Positions 1 through 6,630 of a DNA stretch of 10,492 bases are shown in pieces. The stretch spans positions 1-10,492 of the forward strand of contig CABRZL010000070.1 in NCBI GenBank assembly GCA_902475435.1, written 5' to 3'. This DNA is from an uncultured Eubacteriales bacterium. Its GTDB lineage: Bacteria; Bacillota; Clostridia; Oscillospirales; Oscillospiraceae. The notes under the pieces were generated by a model. It did not search any database. It saw nothing but the letters and a program-made list of their open reading frames with translations, and was not told the DNA's origin. A program made the translations under genes and the position numbers. Every line of letters starts with the position of its first letter. Positions within the stretch are counted from its first letter, which is position 1.

Positions 1-180
1 ATTGCCTAGCACAAAGAAGGTGATCATTAAAGAAGATGTCATAGCCACATCCCCGGCGGTCCAGCCCTTGTCGGCCATCACATAGGGCTGAAAAACGGAC
101 CACATATAAAGAATACCAATGCAAAGCATGATGAGCAGTCCGGCAATAAGGCATGTGTATTTCTGTGTTTTTTCGCTCAA
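1..180 (-). CDS. OFA-family MFS transporter, N-terminal part (runs off the left edge)
   Basis: Only the first 60 codons are present; the rest lies left of the window. I chose the TTG at 178-180 as start because AAGGAG (plus-strand CTCCTT, 191-196) lies 10 nt upstream, and the nearby GTG at the same site runs at once into TGA. The visible peptide has a short charged N-terminus, then a first membrane segment with GILYMWSVF, a loop with GWTAGDVAMTSSL, and the start of a second membrane segment ending FFVLGN. The ILYxWSxF pattern is typical of the oxalate/formate antiporter (OFA) branch of the major facilitator superfamily. It matches the other MFS protein in this window closely (GILYLWSAL, SSYMILTFVFGN), so the two are paralogues. 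It is divergent from a LysR-type regulator, which often controls its neighbour. The substrate cannot be read; an organic or aromatic acid is a guess. Confidence 0.82.
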   Translation of the reverse strand, partial: MSEKTQKYTCLIAGLLIMLCIGILYMWSVFQPYVMADKGWTAGDVAMTSSLMITFFVLGN

Positions 181-220
181 GTTGTATACACTCCTTCAAA
201 AAATATCATTGCTTAACTTC

Positions 221-226
221 ATTATA
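221..226 (-). promoter_or_regulatory. Putative promoter -10 of the divergent MFS gene
   Basis: On the minus strand this is a perfect TATAAT, about 40 bp upstream of the TTG start. The -35 position 17 bp further up reads CTTCCC, a poor match. A good -10 with a poor -35 fits an activator-dependent promoter. The repeated box at 265-294 would then lie at roughly -51 to -80 from the start of transcription, a usual place for a LysR-type activator. The activator role is inference. Confidence 0.5.
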
Positions 227-264
227 ATGTCGGATGCGGCAAAGGGAAGCAATTCTTTTTTCTC

Positions 265-294
265 CTGTTACAACCAGCTAAAATTGTGATAAAA
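265..294 (+). promoter_or_regulatory. Candidate operator box A (GTTACAA ... TGTGATAAAA)
   Basis: GTTACAA at 267-273 is followed after 11 bases by TGTGATAAAA at 285-294. The same two halves in the same order recur 40 bp downstream (box B) and upstream of the transhydroxylase gene. It lies in the divergent MFS/lysR intergenic region, far enough from the MFS -10 to be an activator site. The binding protein is not known; the adjacent LysR regulator or the HTH-PBP regulator are candidates. Confidence 0.45.
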
Positions 295-304
295 GAAAAA
301 AGAG

Positions 305-333
305 TTGTTACAAAGCAGATTTTGTGATAAAAT
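305..333 (+). promoter_or_regulatory. lysR promoter overlapping candidate operator box B
   Basis: TTGTTA (305-310) and TAAAAT (328-333) are spaced by 17 bp and form a plausible -35/-10 pair for the LysR gene at 373. The same bases form a second copy of the repeated box: GTTACAA (307-313), 9 bases, TGTGATAAAA (323-332). A regulator bound here would cover the promoter, which would suit the autorepression common in LysR-type genes. Autorepression is inferred. Confidence 0.5.
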
Positions 334-372
334 AAACGAAAGATGGAATGAGATTGGAGGTGCAGTCTGGCT

Positions 373-1260
373 ATGCTCAACGAAGCGTCAATTCGTTGCT
401 TTTTGACAGTTGCACAGACTTTGAGTTTTACTGAAGCTGCAAAAATTATGTATATGACACAGCAGTCGGTTAGCAAGTATATTGCAAAGATGGAAGAGGA
501 TTTGGGGTACCAGCTATTTATTCGTACGCATCATTACGTGGTGCTGACGAAAGCTGGAGAGAAATTTTATGATTTCTTTCGCGAAATGAACCAAAAATAC
601 AACGAAGTTATGGAAGATGTAAAGCAATACTATAACAGTATGTATAATTCCCTGCATATTGGATATTTGGAGTGGTTGGAAATTTCGTCCAGTATAAGCA
701 AAGCGCTTCGTATGGTGCAACAGAGCAATCCTGCGTTAAAATTTGTCGGCGAGAAACATCCGCAATATGAACTAAACGAGTTGTTTCTGGATCGAAAACT
801 GGATCTTATCATTACCTATAAGGAGTTTGCGCCAAAGGGAACGGGACTGAAAAAGCTGAAAATCATGGATACCCCGTTGGTGTTGCTTGTATCGCCGGAA
901 AATCCGAAGGCAACTGACGACGCTACCGTGGACGACTTTCGTCATGAACCGTTTATTAAGGCAGCTTCCAGCAGGGAATCATTGTCCGAGAGCAAGAATC
1001 GTGCACGCCGCCAATGCCGGGAGTTGGGGTTTGCGCCTTCTGAGATTGTGATTTCACCCAATTTGGAATCAGCATATATGGCGACCGAATTTGGACAGGG
1101 GGTTTTAGTGTCTACCATGCTGTCTCGTATGAGTCTCCATAGTGAACTGAAATGCTATGATATCGGGGTTACAGAGGAACTGCTGTGTTTTTGGCATGAA
1201 GACCAGGAAAATCCAGAGGTTGCGGCATTTGCCTCTGTACTGGAGCATGTGCATCAATAA
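373..1260 (+). CDS. LysR-type transcriptional regulator
   Basis: A 295-residue protein of the usual LysR length. Residues about 5-65 form the winged helix-turn-helix, with the typical pattern FLTVAQTLSFTEAAK, then QQSVSKYIAKMEEDLG, LFIR and LTKAG. A linker helix follows (about 66-90), then a two-lobe effector-binding domain (about 92-290). The start ATG at 373 has the extended ribosome binding site GGAGGTG at 356-362, 10 nt upstream. LysR proteins bind DNA as tetramers and change promoter activity when a small molecule, often an aromatic or organic acid, binds the C-terminal domain. The effector cannot be told from sequence. It is divergent from an OFA-type MFS transporter, and copies of a shared box lie in the gap between them, so that transporter is its most likely target. 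Control of the mod and transhydroxylase genes is possible but inferred. Confidence 0.93.
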   Translation: MLNEASIRCFLTVAQTLSFTEAAKIMYMTQQSVSKYIAKMEEDLGYQLFIRTHHYVVLTKAGEKFYDFFREMNQKYNEVMEDVKQYYNSMYNSLHIGYLEWLEISSSISKALRMVQQSNPALKFVGEKHPQYELNELFLDRKLDLIITYKEFAPKGTGLKKLKIMDTPLVLLVSPENPKATDDATVDDFRHEPFIKAASSRESLSESKNRARRQCRELGFAPSEIVISPNLESAYMATEFGQGVLVSTMLSRMSLHSELKCYDIGVTEELLCFWHEDQENPEVAAFASVLEHVHQ

Positions 1261-1269
1261 AATGGAATA

Positions 1270-1293
1270 CCCCAATCCGCAACGGGATTGGGG
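1270..1293. terminator. Hairpin between convergent genes
   Basis: CCCCAATCC (1270-1278) and GGATTGGGG (1285-1293) pair perfectly over 9 bp with a 6-nt loop. It lies between the lysR stop (1258-1260) and the stop of the converging minus-strand gene (1298-1300). No clean T-run follows on the plus strand; on the minus strand the tail is T-rich (TATTCCATTTTATTG). It probably acts for both genes. Confidence 0.7.
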
Positions 1294-1297
1294 ATGT

Positions 1298-1798
1298 TTA
1301 TAGACTTGAGAGCCAATGTGCGGCTTCACGACGGCTGTGGAATATGTGAACAGTGATTCCGGGGGCATCTCGTAGCATGGCTTGGTATTTTTTGCGGTGC
1401 AGTTTGGGGAAATGCCATATGCTGTGAATAAAATCCCAATCAAACCGTTCCGGACAGTTGCCGCCCATGTCAGGACGGCTTTTTCCATAGTTTTTTATGA
1501 TTCGGAGAAATGCGCCCCAAAGACACAGGAGCCTGGGATAATCCAAGTACAAAACGGTGTCGCAATATTTGAGCCGCAGTGGAAGTGTACGACCATAATT
1601 TCCATCAATAATCCAATGTGTTTTTTGGAGTTCGCTTAGGAGCTTGGCGTCAAATATATCGGAAGGAACTGAAACCCAATTGTCGTTCCAATATAATTGA
1701 TCCAGGTGAGTTAAGGGAAGCCTGGTTTTTGCAGCAAGCTGTAGCGAGAACGTGGTCTTTCCGCTCCCGGGACTTCCAATGACAAGAATACGATCCAT
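1298..1798 (-). CDS. Small adenylate-kinase-like P-loop NTPase (FlaR / topology-modulation type)
   Basis: A 166-residue protein opening with MDRILVIGSPGSGKTT, so the Walker A motif GSPGSGKT is at residues 8-15. Further motifs of this group are HLDQLYW (near 34-40), WIIDGNYGRT (near 66-75), a VLYLDYPR strand-turn with a conserved Arg, and an Arg/Trp-rich C-terminal half. Such proteins are often annotated as DNA topology modulation protein or adenylate kinase; their real substrate is uncertain. I prefer the ATG at 1796-1798, which has GGTGAT just upstream as ribosome binding site; a GTG at 1805-1807 would add three residues. The ATG begins 1 bp after the stop of the thioesterase gene, so the two are translationally coupled. 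It has no clear link to the molybdenum genes. Confidence 0.8.
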   Translation of the reverse strand: MDRILVIGSPGSGKTTFSLQLAAKTRLPLTHLDQLYWNDNWVSVPSDIFDAKLLSELQKTHWIIDGNYGRTLPLRLKYCDTVLYLDYPRLLCLWGAFLRIIKNYGKSRPDMGGNCPERFDWDFIHSIWHFPKLHRKKYQAMLRDAPGITVHIFHSRREAAHWLSSL

Positions 1799-1799
1799 C

Positions 1800-2228
1800 C
1801 TAATCACCGGGGGTTACCACCGGCTGGTAAGCACTTTGTATTTTTGCGTATACCTCTGGCAGATGCTTCTGCATGTCTAAGCTTTTCATATCTGGACCAG
1901 TCCAAATGTGGAACGTTCGGGCCGTACCGCACAGCTGGTTGTTGAACCATGTTTCATAGCGGAGTTCCAGCTTTTTAGGGGCATAGGATGTTAGGCGCGT
2001 GCGAATGACAACCCTTCCGGGATAGGTGGCAGGGGCTTTGTATTTGAGATCCAGTTCAACCAGTGGAGGGTTAATACCTTTGGCGTTCATGTTCTCATAA
2101 GAAAAACCCATCTTCTCAAAGAAATCCATGCGTGCAATCTCATACCAGATAGGATAGACGGCATGGTGTACGATGCCCATTCGGTCACAATCAGGGTAAC
2201 GTACGTCAATCGAGGTTTCAGTAATCAT
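1800..2228 (-). CDS. Acyl-CoA thioesterase of the 4HBT / YbgC hotdog family
   Basis: A 142-residue protein, a normal length for a single hotdog fold. The N-terminal motif RYPDCDRMGIVHHAVYPIWYEIAR is the catalytic segment of the 4-hydroxybenzoyl-CoA thioesterase family; Asp15, the second Asp of DCD, aligns with the catalytic Asp of that enzyme as I recall it. The central LDLKYKAPATYPG and VVIRTRLTSY segments are the usual beta strands of the fold. Such enzymes hydrolyse acyl-CoA thioesters in the cytoplasm; chain length and substrate cannot be told. The start ATG (2226-2228) has AGGAGG (2235-2240) 6 nt upstream. A longer reading frame reaches 2270, but that would put the start upstream of the -10 promoter element. 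It is followed, 1 bp after its stop, by the P-loop gene. Confidence 0.88.
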   Translation of the reverse strand: MITETSIDVRYPDCDRMGIVHHAVYPIWYEIARMDFFEKMGFSYENMNAKGINPPLVELDLKYKAPATYPGRVVIRTRLTSYAPKKLELRYETWFNNQLCGTARTFHIWTGPDMKSLDMQKHLPEVYAKIQSAYQPVVTPGD

Positions 2229-2252
2229 AAAATCCCTCCTAATTTTGCTTTG

Positions 2253-2281
2253 ATTATACCATAAAAGCATGGAAATGTATA
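2253..2281 (-). promoter_or_regulatory. Promoter of the thioesterase / P-loop pair
   Basis: On the minus strand TATACA (2276-2281) and TATAAT (2253-2258) are 17 bp apart. The bases just before the -10 read TGG, giving an extended -10. It lies between the terminator of the upstream MFS gene and the AGGAGG ribosome binding site. Confidence 0.65.
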
Positions 2282-2288
2282 GAAAAAC

Positions 2289-2309
2289 GGCCTCTGCTAA
2301 GCAGAGGCC
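2289..2309 (-). terminator. Intrinsic terminator of the second MFS gene
   Basis: GGCCTCTGC (2289-2297) and GCAGAGGCC (2301-2309) form a perfect 9-bp GC-rich stem with a 3-nt loop. On the minus strand it is followed by GTTTTTCTATAC. It lies 12 bp after the MFS stop codon, and the next gene downstream has its own promoter. Confidence 0.88.
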
Positions 2310-2321
2310 AGTTTCAATTAC

Positions 2322-3575
2322 TTATTTTGCATCTCTCTTTTTGAGATAGCGATTGATGTAGAGCATCAGGAAAACAGGAATTACGGCTGTAATGGCGCCC
2401 ATGATGAAGGTAGGCATAATACCAACAGCAGTGGCCGTATCCACATTCACAGATGCTTTAATAATATTGTTGGCAATAAAGTTAAAGAAAACAGAACTGA
2501 AGCCAAGCGCCAACATGGCTACACCGTAATTTGTGCCGGAGTTCTTGGGACCAAACAGGTCTGTGCATAGTGCGGCATTAACAGCGGAGGGGCCACCATA
2601 GGCAAAGGCGATGATGGCGATGGTGATAAAATAACCGTAGCCGCCGATAAAAGTGGTCAGAATGGCACCGACTAAGGTGATACCGCACAAAACATACATG
2701 GTGTTGAAACGACCAATTTTGTCGGACAAAGTAGCCATAATCAGCCGTCCGGCGGCGTTGGTAATACCGGTAAAGGATACACAGAATACAGCAACGCTGG
2801 GATCCAGTCCCCGGACAATGCCAAGATCTTTAATTAAGGGCACGCAAAGATTCCATGTTCCGTTAATAAAGAAAATGGAGAAAAACAGAGCCCAGAACGC
2901 GGGGATTTTCATGGATTGCCCCAAAGTATAGTTTACACTGCCGGAAACGGTTGCCTTGGGGAGATGCAGACTGTCAATGTATTCCTGATCGGGCAGAGAA
3001 ATAAAGCAGCAAGCCACAAGTCCCAGTACTGCGAACACACCAGCCAGAATCAGAAAAACGGGGGTGAAATCTACAATACCTTCCGCATTGCGGAACATAT
3101 CCATGAGCCATGTAGACAGGGGAGTAAAAACGACTGTGGATAGACCAAATGCAGAGCATGCCAGACCGGAGGCCAAACCGCGTTTGTGGGGCAGCCACTT
3201 CTGGATGCAGGAAATGCAGGCACCGTAAGCAAAACCAGAGCCCAGTCCAGCCATAACGGCATATGTAACATTCAACAGGGCGATGGTGCTGGGGGTTAAC
3301 ACAGCGGTGAGAGCAATGCCCACAGAGAATAAAATGACACCTAAAACACAGGTGAGCTTAGGGCCTTTCTTATCGTTGAGAAAGCCGCCGATCAAATTAC
3401 CGAACACAAAGGTTAAAATCATGTAGGAGGAAACCATGCCGGCGGCACTGTCGCTCCAGGAAAAGGATTTTACAATGTCGGCACGCAAGGCGCTCCAAAG
3501 ATACAGGATACCCACGCAGAGCTGGACAACCAGACATGCGATAATGGAGATCCATGGGTTCTTACGTTTTTTCAA
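2322..3575 (-). CDS. OFA-family MFS transporter (oxalate/formate antiporter type)
   Basis: A 417-residue integral membrane protein with about 12 hydrophobic segments, the expected size and topology for the major facilitator superfamily. Family signs are GILYLWSAL in the first segment, GGFLNDKKGPK after the second (the MFS loop motif) and ATLSDKIGRF in the matching place of the second half. OFA proteins exchange or co-transport small carboxylates. The substrate here is unknown; an aromatic or organic acid linked to the rest of the locus is a guess. The start is TTG (3573-3575), with the ribosome binding site AGAGG 7 nt upstream; no ATG or GTG is available in frame nearby. It has its own promoter and terminator, so it is a single-gene unit. 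It is a paralogue of the truncated MFS gene at the left edge. Confidence 0.88.
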   Translation of the reverse strand: MKKRKNPWISIIACLVVQLCVGILYLWSALRADIVKSFSWSDSAAGMVSSYMILTFVFGNLIGGFLNDKKGPKLTCVLGVILFSVGIALTAVLTPSTIALLNVTYAVMAGLGSGFAYGACISCIQKWLPHKRGLASGLACSAFGLSTVVFTPLSTWLMDMFRNAEGIVDFTPVFLILAGVFAVLGLVACCFISLPDQEYIDSLHLPKATVSGSVNYTLGQSMKIPAFWALFFSIFFINGTWNLCVPLIKDLGIVRGLDPSVAVFCVSFTGITNAAGRLIMATLSDKIGRFNTMYVLCGITLVGAILTTFIGGYGYFITIAIIAFAYGGPSAVNAALCTDLFGPKNSGTNYGVAMLALGFSSVFFNFIANNIIKASVNVDTATAVGIMPTFIMGAITAVIPVFLMLYINRYLKKRDAK

Positions 3576-3617
3576 TGTGATCCCTCTTTCACTTCTTATT
3601 TTTTTCGTGTATTACAC

Positions 3618-3653
3618 ATTATATCACTAGTTATGCATTCTGTCTAGTAACAA
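3618..3653 (-). promoter_or_regulatory. Promoter and possible operator of the second MFS gene
   Basis: On the minus strand TAGACA (3641-3646) and TATAAT (3618-3623) are 17 bp apart. An imperfect inverted repeat, ATCACTAG (3623-3630) and CTAGTAAC (3644-3651), spans the stretch between the -10 and -35 and is centred near ATGCAT (3633-3638). Directly upstream of the -35 the minus strand reads TTGTTACTA (3645-3653), like the half-site of the boxes elsewhere in the window. A repressor on the inverted repeat would block the promoter. Confidence 0.6.
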
Positions 3654-3670
3654 CAAAAAGAGAAGCAAAC

Positions 3671-3700
3671 AAAATCCTCTGGTTGTGACCAGAGGATTTT
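3671..3700 (-). terminator. Intrinsic terminator after modC
   Basis: AAAATCCTCTGGT (3671-3683) and ACCAGAGGATTTT (3688-3700) form a perfect 13-bp stem with a 4-nt loop, 17 bp past the modC stop. On the minus strand the stem ends TTTT and continues GTTTGCTTC. With A-runs and T-runs on both sides it could work in either direction. Confidence 0.85.
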
Positions 3701-3717
3701 CGGCATATTGCCAGAGG

Positions 3718-4767
3718 TTACTTTTTTAATAGCATCAATGAATTGGGGGGGAAATGTACGTCTACCAATTTTTGAGGAATGGGGTACGCTGTGTTTTTTG
3801 GGAGCATCCAGTGAATTGGCGTGCCATCGCAGCCAGGTTTCTTTAATAAAAGGACATATTCAAACGTATCTTCAATAATGTTTGCGATCTCCATTTTAAA
3901 GACATTGGGGCCTGGCTTTTCCGCTTTCTGGATATGATGTCCACGGATACCAACAAGATCGCCGGTGTGTGAACCGGCTAATTTGAGATCTACCCCCCAA
4001 TCATCTGCATGGAATGTTGTGGAGTCGTTTTGATATGACAGTGCAGAGATCCGGCTAAAGTTTTTACAGCCAGTTAAAAGCGCTGCATGATAGGTTTTAG
4101 GATTTTGAAAAACAGCGTGCTTTTCATCCAGGGCGTCAATATGTCCGTTGTCATAAATTGCAACACGCTGTGCCATGCGAAATACCTCGTCACGACTATG
4201 GCTCACCAGAAGTGTAGTACCTCCAAAGTCGCGAATGATATCCAAAACCTCACGTTCCATCTGATCCCGAAGGTGAGAATCCAGAGCAGAGAAAGGTTCG
4301 TCCAGCATGAGAAGGCGCGGCTTACCAACGAGAATGCGAGCCAATGCTGCCCGCTGCTGTTGCCCGCCTGAAAGCTGTGCGGGGATGCGGTCCCCAAGAC
4401 CAGTAAGCTGAAAACGATCCAATGCGGCCAGAGCAATTTTACGTTTTTCTGCTTTGGAACCGGATCGTACGCCGGTCATGATATTTTGCAATATGGTCAT
4501 TGTAGGGAAGAGCGCATAGTTTTGAAACAGTAATCCCACCTGGCGCTGCTGGGGCGTTAAATTGATTTTTTGCTGGCTGTCATAAAATGTGGTGCCGTCT
4601 ACCACTATTCGGCCGCGATCGGGGGATTCGACGCCGGCGATGATACGGAGTGTCATGCTTTTTCCGGAGCCGGATCCACCCAGCAGGGCCAAAACTTCAT
4701 TCCCAGCAGTAAAAGAAACTTTCAGGTGGAATGTGCCCAAATTTTTTTCGACGTCCACTTCAATCAT
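3718..4767 (-). CDS. modC: Molybdate ABC transporter, ATP-binding subunit ModC
   Basis: A 349-residue ATPase that powers molybdate import on the cytoplasmic face of ModB. The motifs are all intact: Walker A GGSGSGKS (30-37), Q-loop Gln82, signature LSGGQ (132-136), Walker B LLMLDEP with Asp156-Glu157, and the H-loop His190 in LLVSHSRDE. A C-terminal extension of about 120 residues has the place and size of the TOBE/Mop-like regulatory domain of ModC; I see VGIRGHH in it but cannot confirm oxyanion binding. Length is close to the well-known ModC of E. coli. The start ATG is 1 bp after the modB stop, with AGGAGG (4778-4783) 10 nt upstream inside modB. It is the last gene of modABC and is followed by a strong terminator. 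Confidence 0.95.
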   Translation of the reverse strand: MIEVDVEKNLGTFHLKVSFTAGNEVLALLGGSGSGKSMTLRIIAGVESPDRGRIVVDGTTFYDSQQKINLTPQQRQVGLLFQNYALFPTMTILQNIMTGVRSGSKAEKRKIALAALDRFQLTGLGDRIPAQLSGGQQQRAALARILVGKPRLLMLDEPFSALDSHLRDQMEREVLDIIRDFGGTTLLVSHSRDEVFRMAQRVAIYDNGHIDALDEKHAVFQNPKTYHAALLTGCKNFSRISALSYQNDSTTFHADDWGVDLKLAGSHTGDLVGIRGHHIQKAEKPGPNVFKMEIANIIEDTFEYVLLLKKPGCDGTPIHWMLPKNTAYPIPQKLVDVHFPPNSLMLLKK

Positions 4768-4768
4768 A

Positions 4769-5470
4769 TTACCAATGCCTCCTGCCTTTTCCGCCGGTTA
4801 TGAGATTCATAAGAAATACAATAAAAAATGCAATCAGCATTACGATGACTACCCAGACGCCGGCGGTCAGATAGTCTCCGTTTTGGGAAATGGCTGTGGC
4901 AATTTTCTGAGAAATCGTTCCGGTTTTTCCGGCGATATTGCCAGCCAGCATAGAGGTTGCACCATATTCCCCCAGGGCGCGCGCAAAGGTTAAAATAGTA
5001 CCGGAGGCAATGCCGGGGCCCGCTGTGGGAACGACCACGCGCCAAAAAATTTCCAATTCAGACATACCAAGGGTTCTTCCCGCGTAAATGAGGTTAATAT
5101 CATTTTGTTCAAAAGCTGCGCGGGCATTCCGGTACATAAGGGGAAAAGAAATAACGGATGCGGCAAGAATGCAACCAAGCCAAGTTTGGACGACTTTAAT
5201 CCCGACTTGTTCATAGAGAAATGCGCCAAAGGGCCGGCGCAGAGAAAAGAGCAGCAACAGGAAAAAACCTGCTACAGTAGGAGGCAGCACCATGGGGAGG
5301 GTTAAAATCCCATCAACCACGGCTCTAGCCCGTCCGTTCAGCTTTAATACTTTTCTGGCAGCAAAAAGGCCAAGAAAAAAACACAGGATGGTGGCCACAA
5401 TGCCGGTTTTCAGGGAAATCAACAGAGGGGACCAATCCAATTTTTTTAATACATCCATGAGATTTTCCAC
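4769..5470 (-). CDS. modB: Molybdate ABC transporter, permease ModB
   Basis: A 233-residue inner-membrane permease with about five hydrophobic segments. The cytoplasmic EAA loop AGRTLGMSELEIFWRVVVP, which docks on ModC, is clear, as are the LTLPMVLPPTVAGF and ARALGEYGATSML stretches typical of ModB/CysT-type permeases. I chose the GTG at 5468-5470 because AGAGGTG lies just upstream with good spacing. A GTG at 5477-5479 is in frame and would add three residues, but it overlaps that ribosome binding site. An ATG at 5456-5458 is possible but lacks a good site. It is preceded by a hairpin in the modA-modB gap and followed after 1 bp by modC. Confidence 0.94.
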   Translation of the reverse strand: MENLMDVLKKLDWSPLLISLKTGIVATILCFFLGLFAARKVLKLNGRARAVVDGILTLPMVLPPTVAGFFLLLLFSLRRPFGAFLYEQVGIKVVQTWLGCILAASVISFPLMYRNARAAFEQNDINLIYAGRTLGMSELEIFWRVVVPTAGPGIASGTILTFARALGEYGATSMLAGNIAGKTGTISQKIATAISQNGDYLTAGVWVVIVMLIAFFIVFLMNLITGGKGRRHW

Positions 5471-5489
5471 ATTTGACACCTCTCACAGG

Positions 5490-5518
5490 AAAGGGGATGG
5501 TGAAAAACCATCCCCTTT
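5490..5518 (-). promoter_or_regulatory. Hairpin in the modA-modB gap
   Basis: AAAGGGGATGG (5490-5500) and CCATCCCCTTT (5508-5518) form a perfect 11-bp stem with a 7-nt loop. On the minus strand, the direction of transcription, it is followed by CCTGTGAGAGG, not by a T-run, and the modB ribosome binding site comes directly after. It may protect the 3' end of a modA message or partly stop transcription, giving more ModA than ModBC. On the plus strand it has a T7 tail and looks like a terminator, but I see no plus-strand gene that would need one. Confidence 0.6.
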
Positions 5519-5552
5519 GTTTTTTTCAGTTTAACATGGTTTTGTGTCTGCG

Positions 5553-6530
5553 TCAATCTACATTGCTGAGGAACATGTAGTTTTCAAAAATCTCGATAAC
5601 CTCGGGAGTCTGCAGGAAAGCATAGAAATCATCAGCAGCTGCAGTTACGGCGTCATCGGCCTCAGCGTTTTGCACGCGGCACATGGGATAAATAATTTCA
5701 CCAGTCAAATCAGTGGGAACCATCTCCAGAATTTCGATGTCATCAATCCGGGAGTAGGCATCGGAATAGTATACAGCACCGACTTCGTTTGAACCTTCTG
5801 CAACAGCCTCCAGCGTCTTGGAGACATTGGAAGTTTCATTGATTGTTAGACCACCCAGCGCATCAGAAACCTCTTGAGAGGTGATTTCAGCCGGATCCAG
5901 GGAGGTGTCCAGAATTCCGAGAGCCTGTAAAGCAACGCGGGTATATTTTCCGGCAGGAACAGAACTGTCAGAAAGCGCCATTGAGGAAGCGTCGCTCAAA
6001 TTTTCCAGGCTTGTAACCGTTGTGCCGGAGTCTTTATAAGTAATGAGAGCCAACTGGTTTTTCAAAAGATCCACACGGGTGCCTTCTATATTCAGACCGT
6101 CTTCTTCCAATGTATCCATCTGCTGAGTAGCAGCGGAGAAGAAAATATCACAAGTGAAACCTTCTTGAATTTGTGTGAGCAGAGTACCGGAGGAATCTGC
6201 GTTAAGCGTAACCGTTATGTTGGGCTGAGACTCACTATATAGTTTGACAATGTCTTGAAATGCGTTGTCTAAGGATGCGGCGATAAATACTTGAATTTCA
6301 GCGGCTTCCAACTCTGAAGCGGGGGCTTCTTCTGCGGACGTGGGCTCAGAGGGCTCCACATTAGAATCGGCAGGAGCAGACGTTTCGGAAACAGCAGCTT
6401 CAGAAACAGGTGCTTCTGTGGCCGCTGAAGTTTCTGAGGATAAAGTAGATACAGTGCTGTCAGAGCTTCCACAGGCGGTCATGGAACAGACCATGACACA
6501 CGCCAATAACAGCGATAAAAATTTTTTCAT
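5553..6530 (-). CDS. modA: Molybdate-binding lipoprotein ModA
   Basis: A 325-residue extracellular binding protein that delivers molybdate (or tungstate) to ModB. It opens with a lipoprotein signal peptide, MKKFLSLLLACVMVCSMTAC, with the lipid-modified Cys at residue 20. Residues about 21-80 are a low-complexity linker of Ser, Thr, Ala, Glu and Pro. The binding domain follows: VFIAASLDNAF, the oxyanion-binding ADSSGTL segment, CDIFFSAATQQMDTL, and DSSVPAGKYTRVAL with the hinge-side motif seen in ModA proteins. The length excess over a typical ModA of about 255 residues is accounted for by the linker. The start ATG has AAAGGA (6539-6544) 8 nt upstream. It is the first gene of modABC, read from a promoter in the gap to the HTH-PBP regulator. 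Confidence 0.94.
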   Translation of the reverse strand: MKKFLSLLLACVMVCSMTACGSSDSTVSTLSSETSAATEAPVSEAAVSETSAPADSNVEPSEPTSAEEAPASELEAAEIQVFIAASLDNAFQDIVKLYSESQPNITVTLNADSSGTLLTQIQEGFTCDIFFSAATQQMDTLEEDGLNIEGTRVDLLKNQLALITYKDSGTTVTSLENLSDASSMALSDSSVPAGKYTRVALQALGILDTSLDPAEITSQEVSDALGGLTINETSNVSKTLEAVAEGSNEVGAVYYSDAYSRIDDIEILEMVPTDLTGEIIYPMCRVQNAEADDAVTAAADDFYAFLQTPEVIEIFENYMFLSNVD

Positions 6531-6570
6531 AATTCTGGTCCTTTCTGTTTTGTTGTGTTTTGTTTGATAG

Positions 6571-6603
6571 CGTTATTATAATAGACAAATATAAAAAACG
6601 CAA
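6571..6603 (-). promoter_or_regulatory. modABC promoter with imperfect palindrome
   Basis: On the minus strand TTGCGT (6598-6603) and TATAAT (6575-6580) are 17 bp apart. The same stretch has an imperfect palindrome: CGTTATTATA (6571-6580) against TATAAAAAACG (6590-6600), with 9 bases between. The ends recall the CGTTAT...ATAACG layout of E. coli ModE operators, but the spacing is longer and the right half is degenerate. Repression by a molybdate-sensing protein bound here is an inference. Confidence 0.6.
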
Positions 6604-6630
6604 CAGAACAAAAAACAATAAAACGAAAAT

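Noticed and set aside
265..332. Rex or Crp/Fnr binding sites
   Set aside because: TTGTGAT-like halves are present, but they recur as direct repeats and lack the inverted partner that these palindromic operators need.
2229..2270. Earlier ATG (2268-2270) for the thioesterase
   Set aside because: It lies upstream of the TATAAT of the gene's promoter, and the later ATG has a perfect AGGAGG 6 nt upstream.
4589..4993. Open frame of 134 codons on the plus strand over modC/modB
   Set aside because: It lies fully antisense to two well-supported genes, has no ribosome binding site and shows no recognisable protein pattern.
5490..5526. Plus-strand terminator marking the end of a plus-strand gene
   Set aside because: The hairpin has a T7 tail on the plus strand, but no credible plus-strand gene lies to its left; the genes there are modB and modC on the minus strand.
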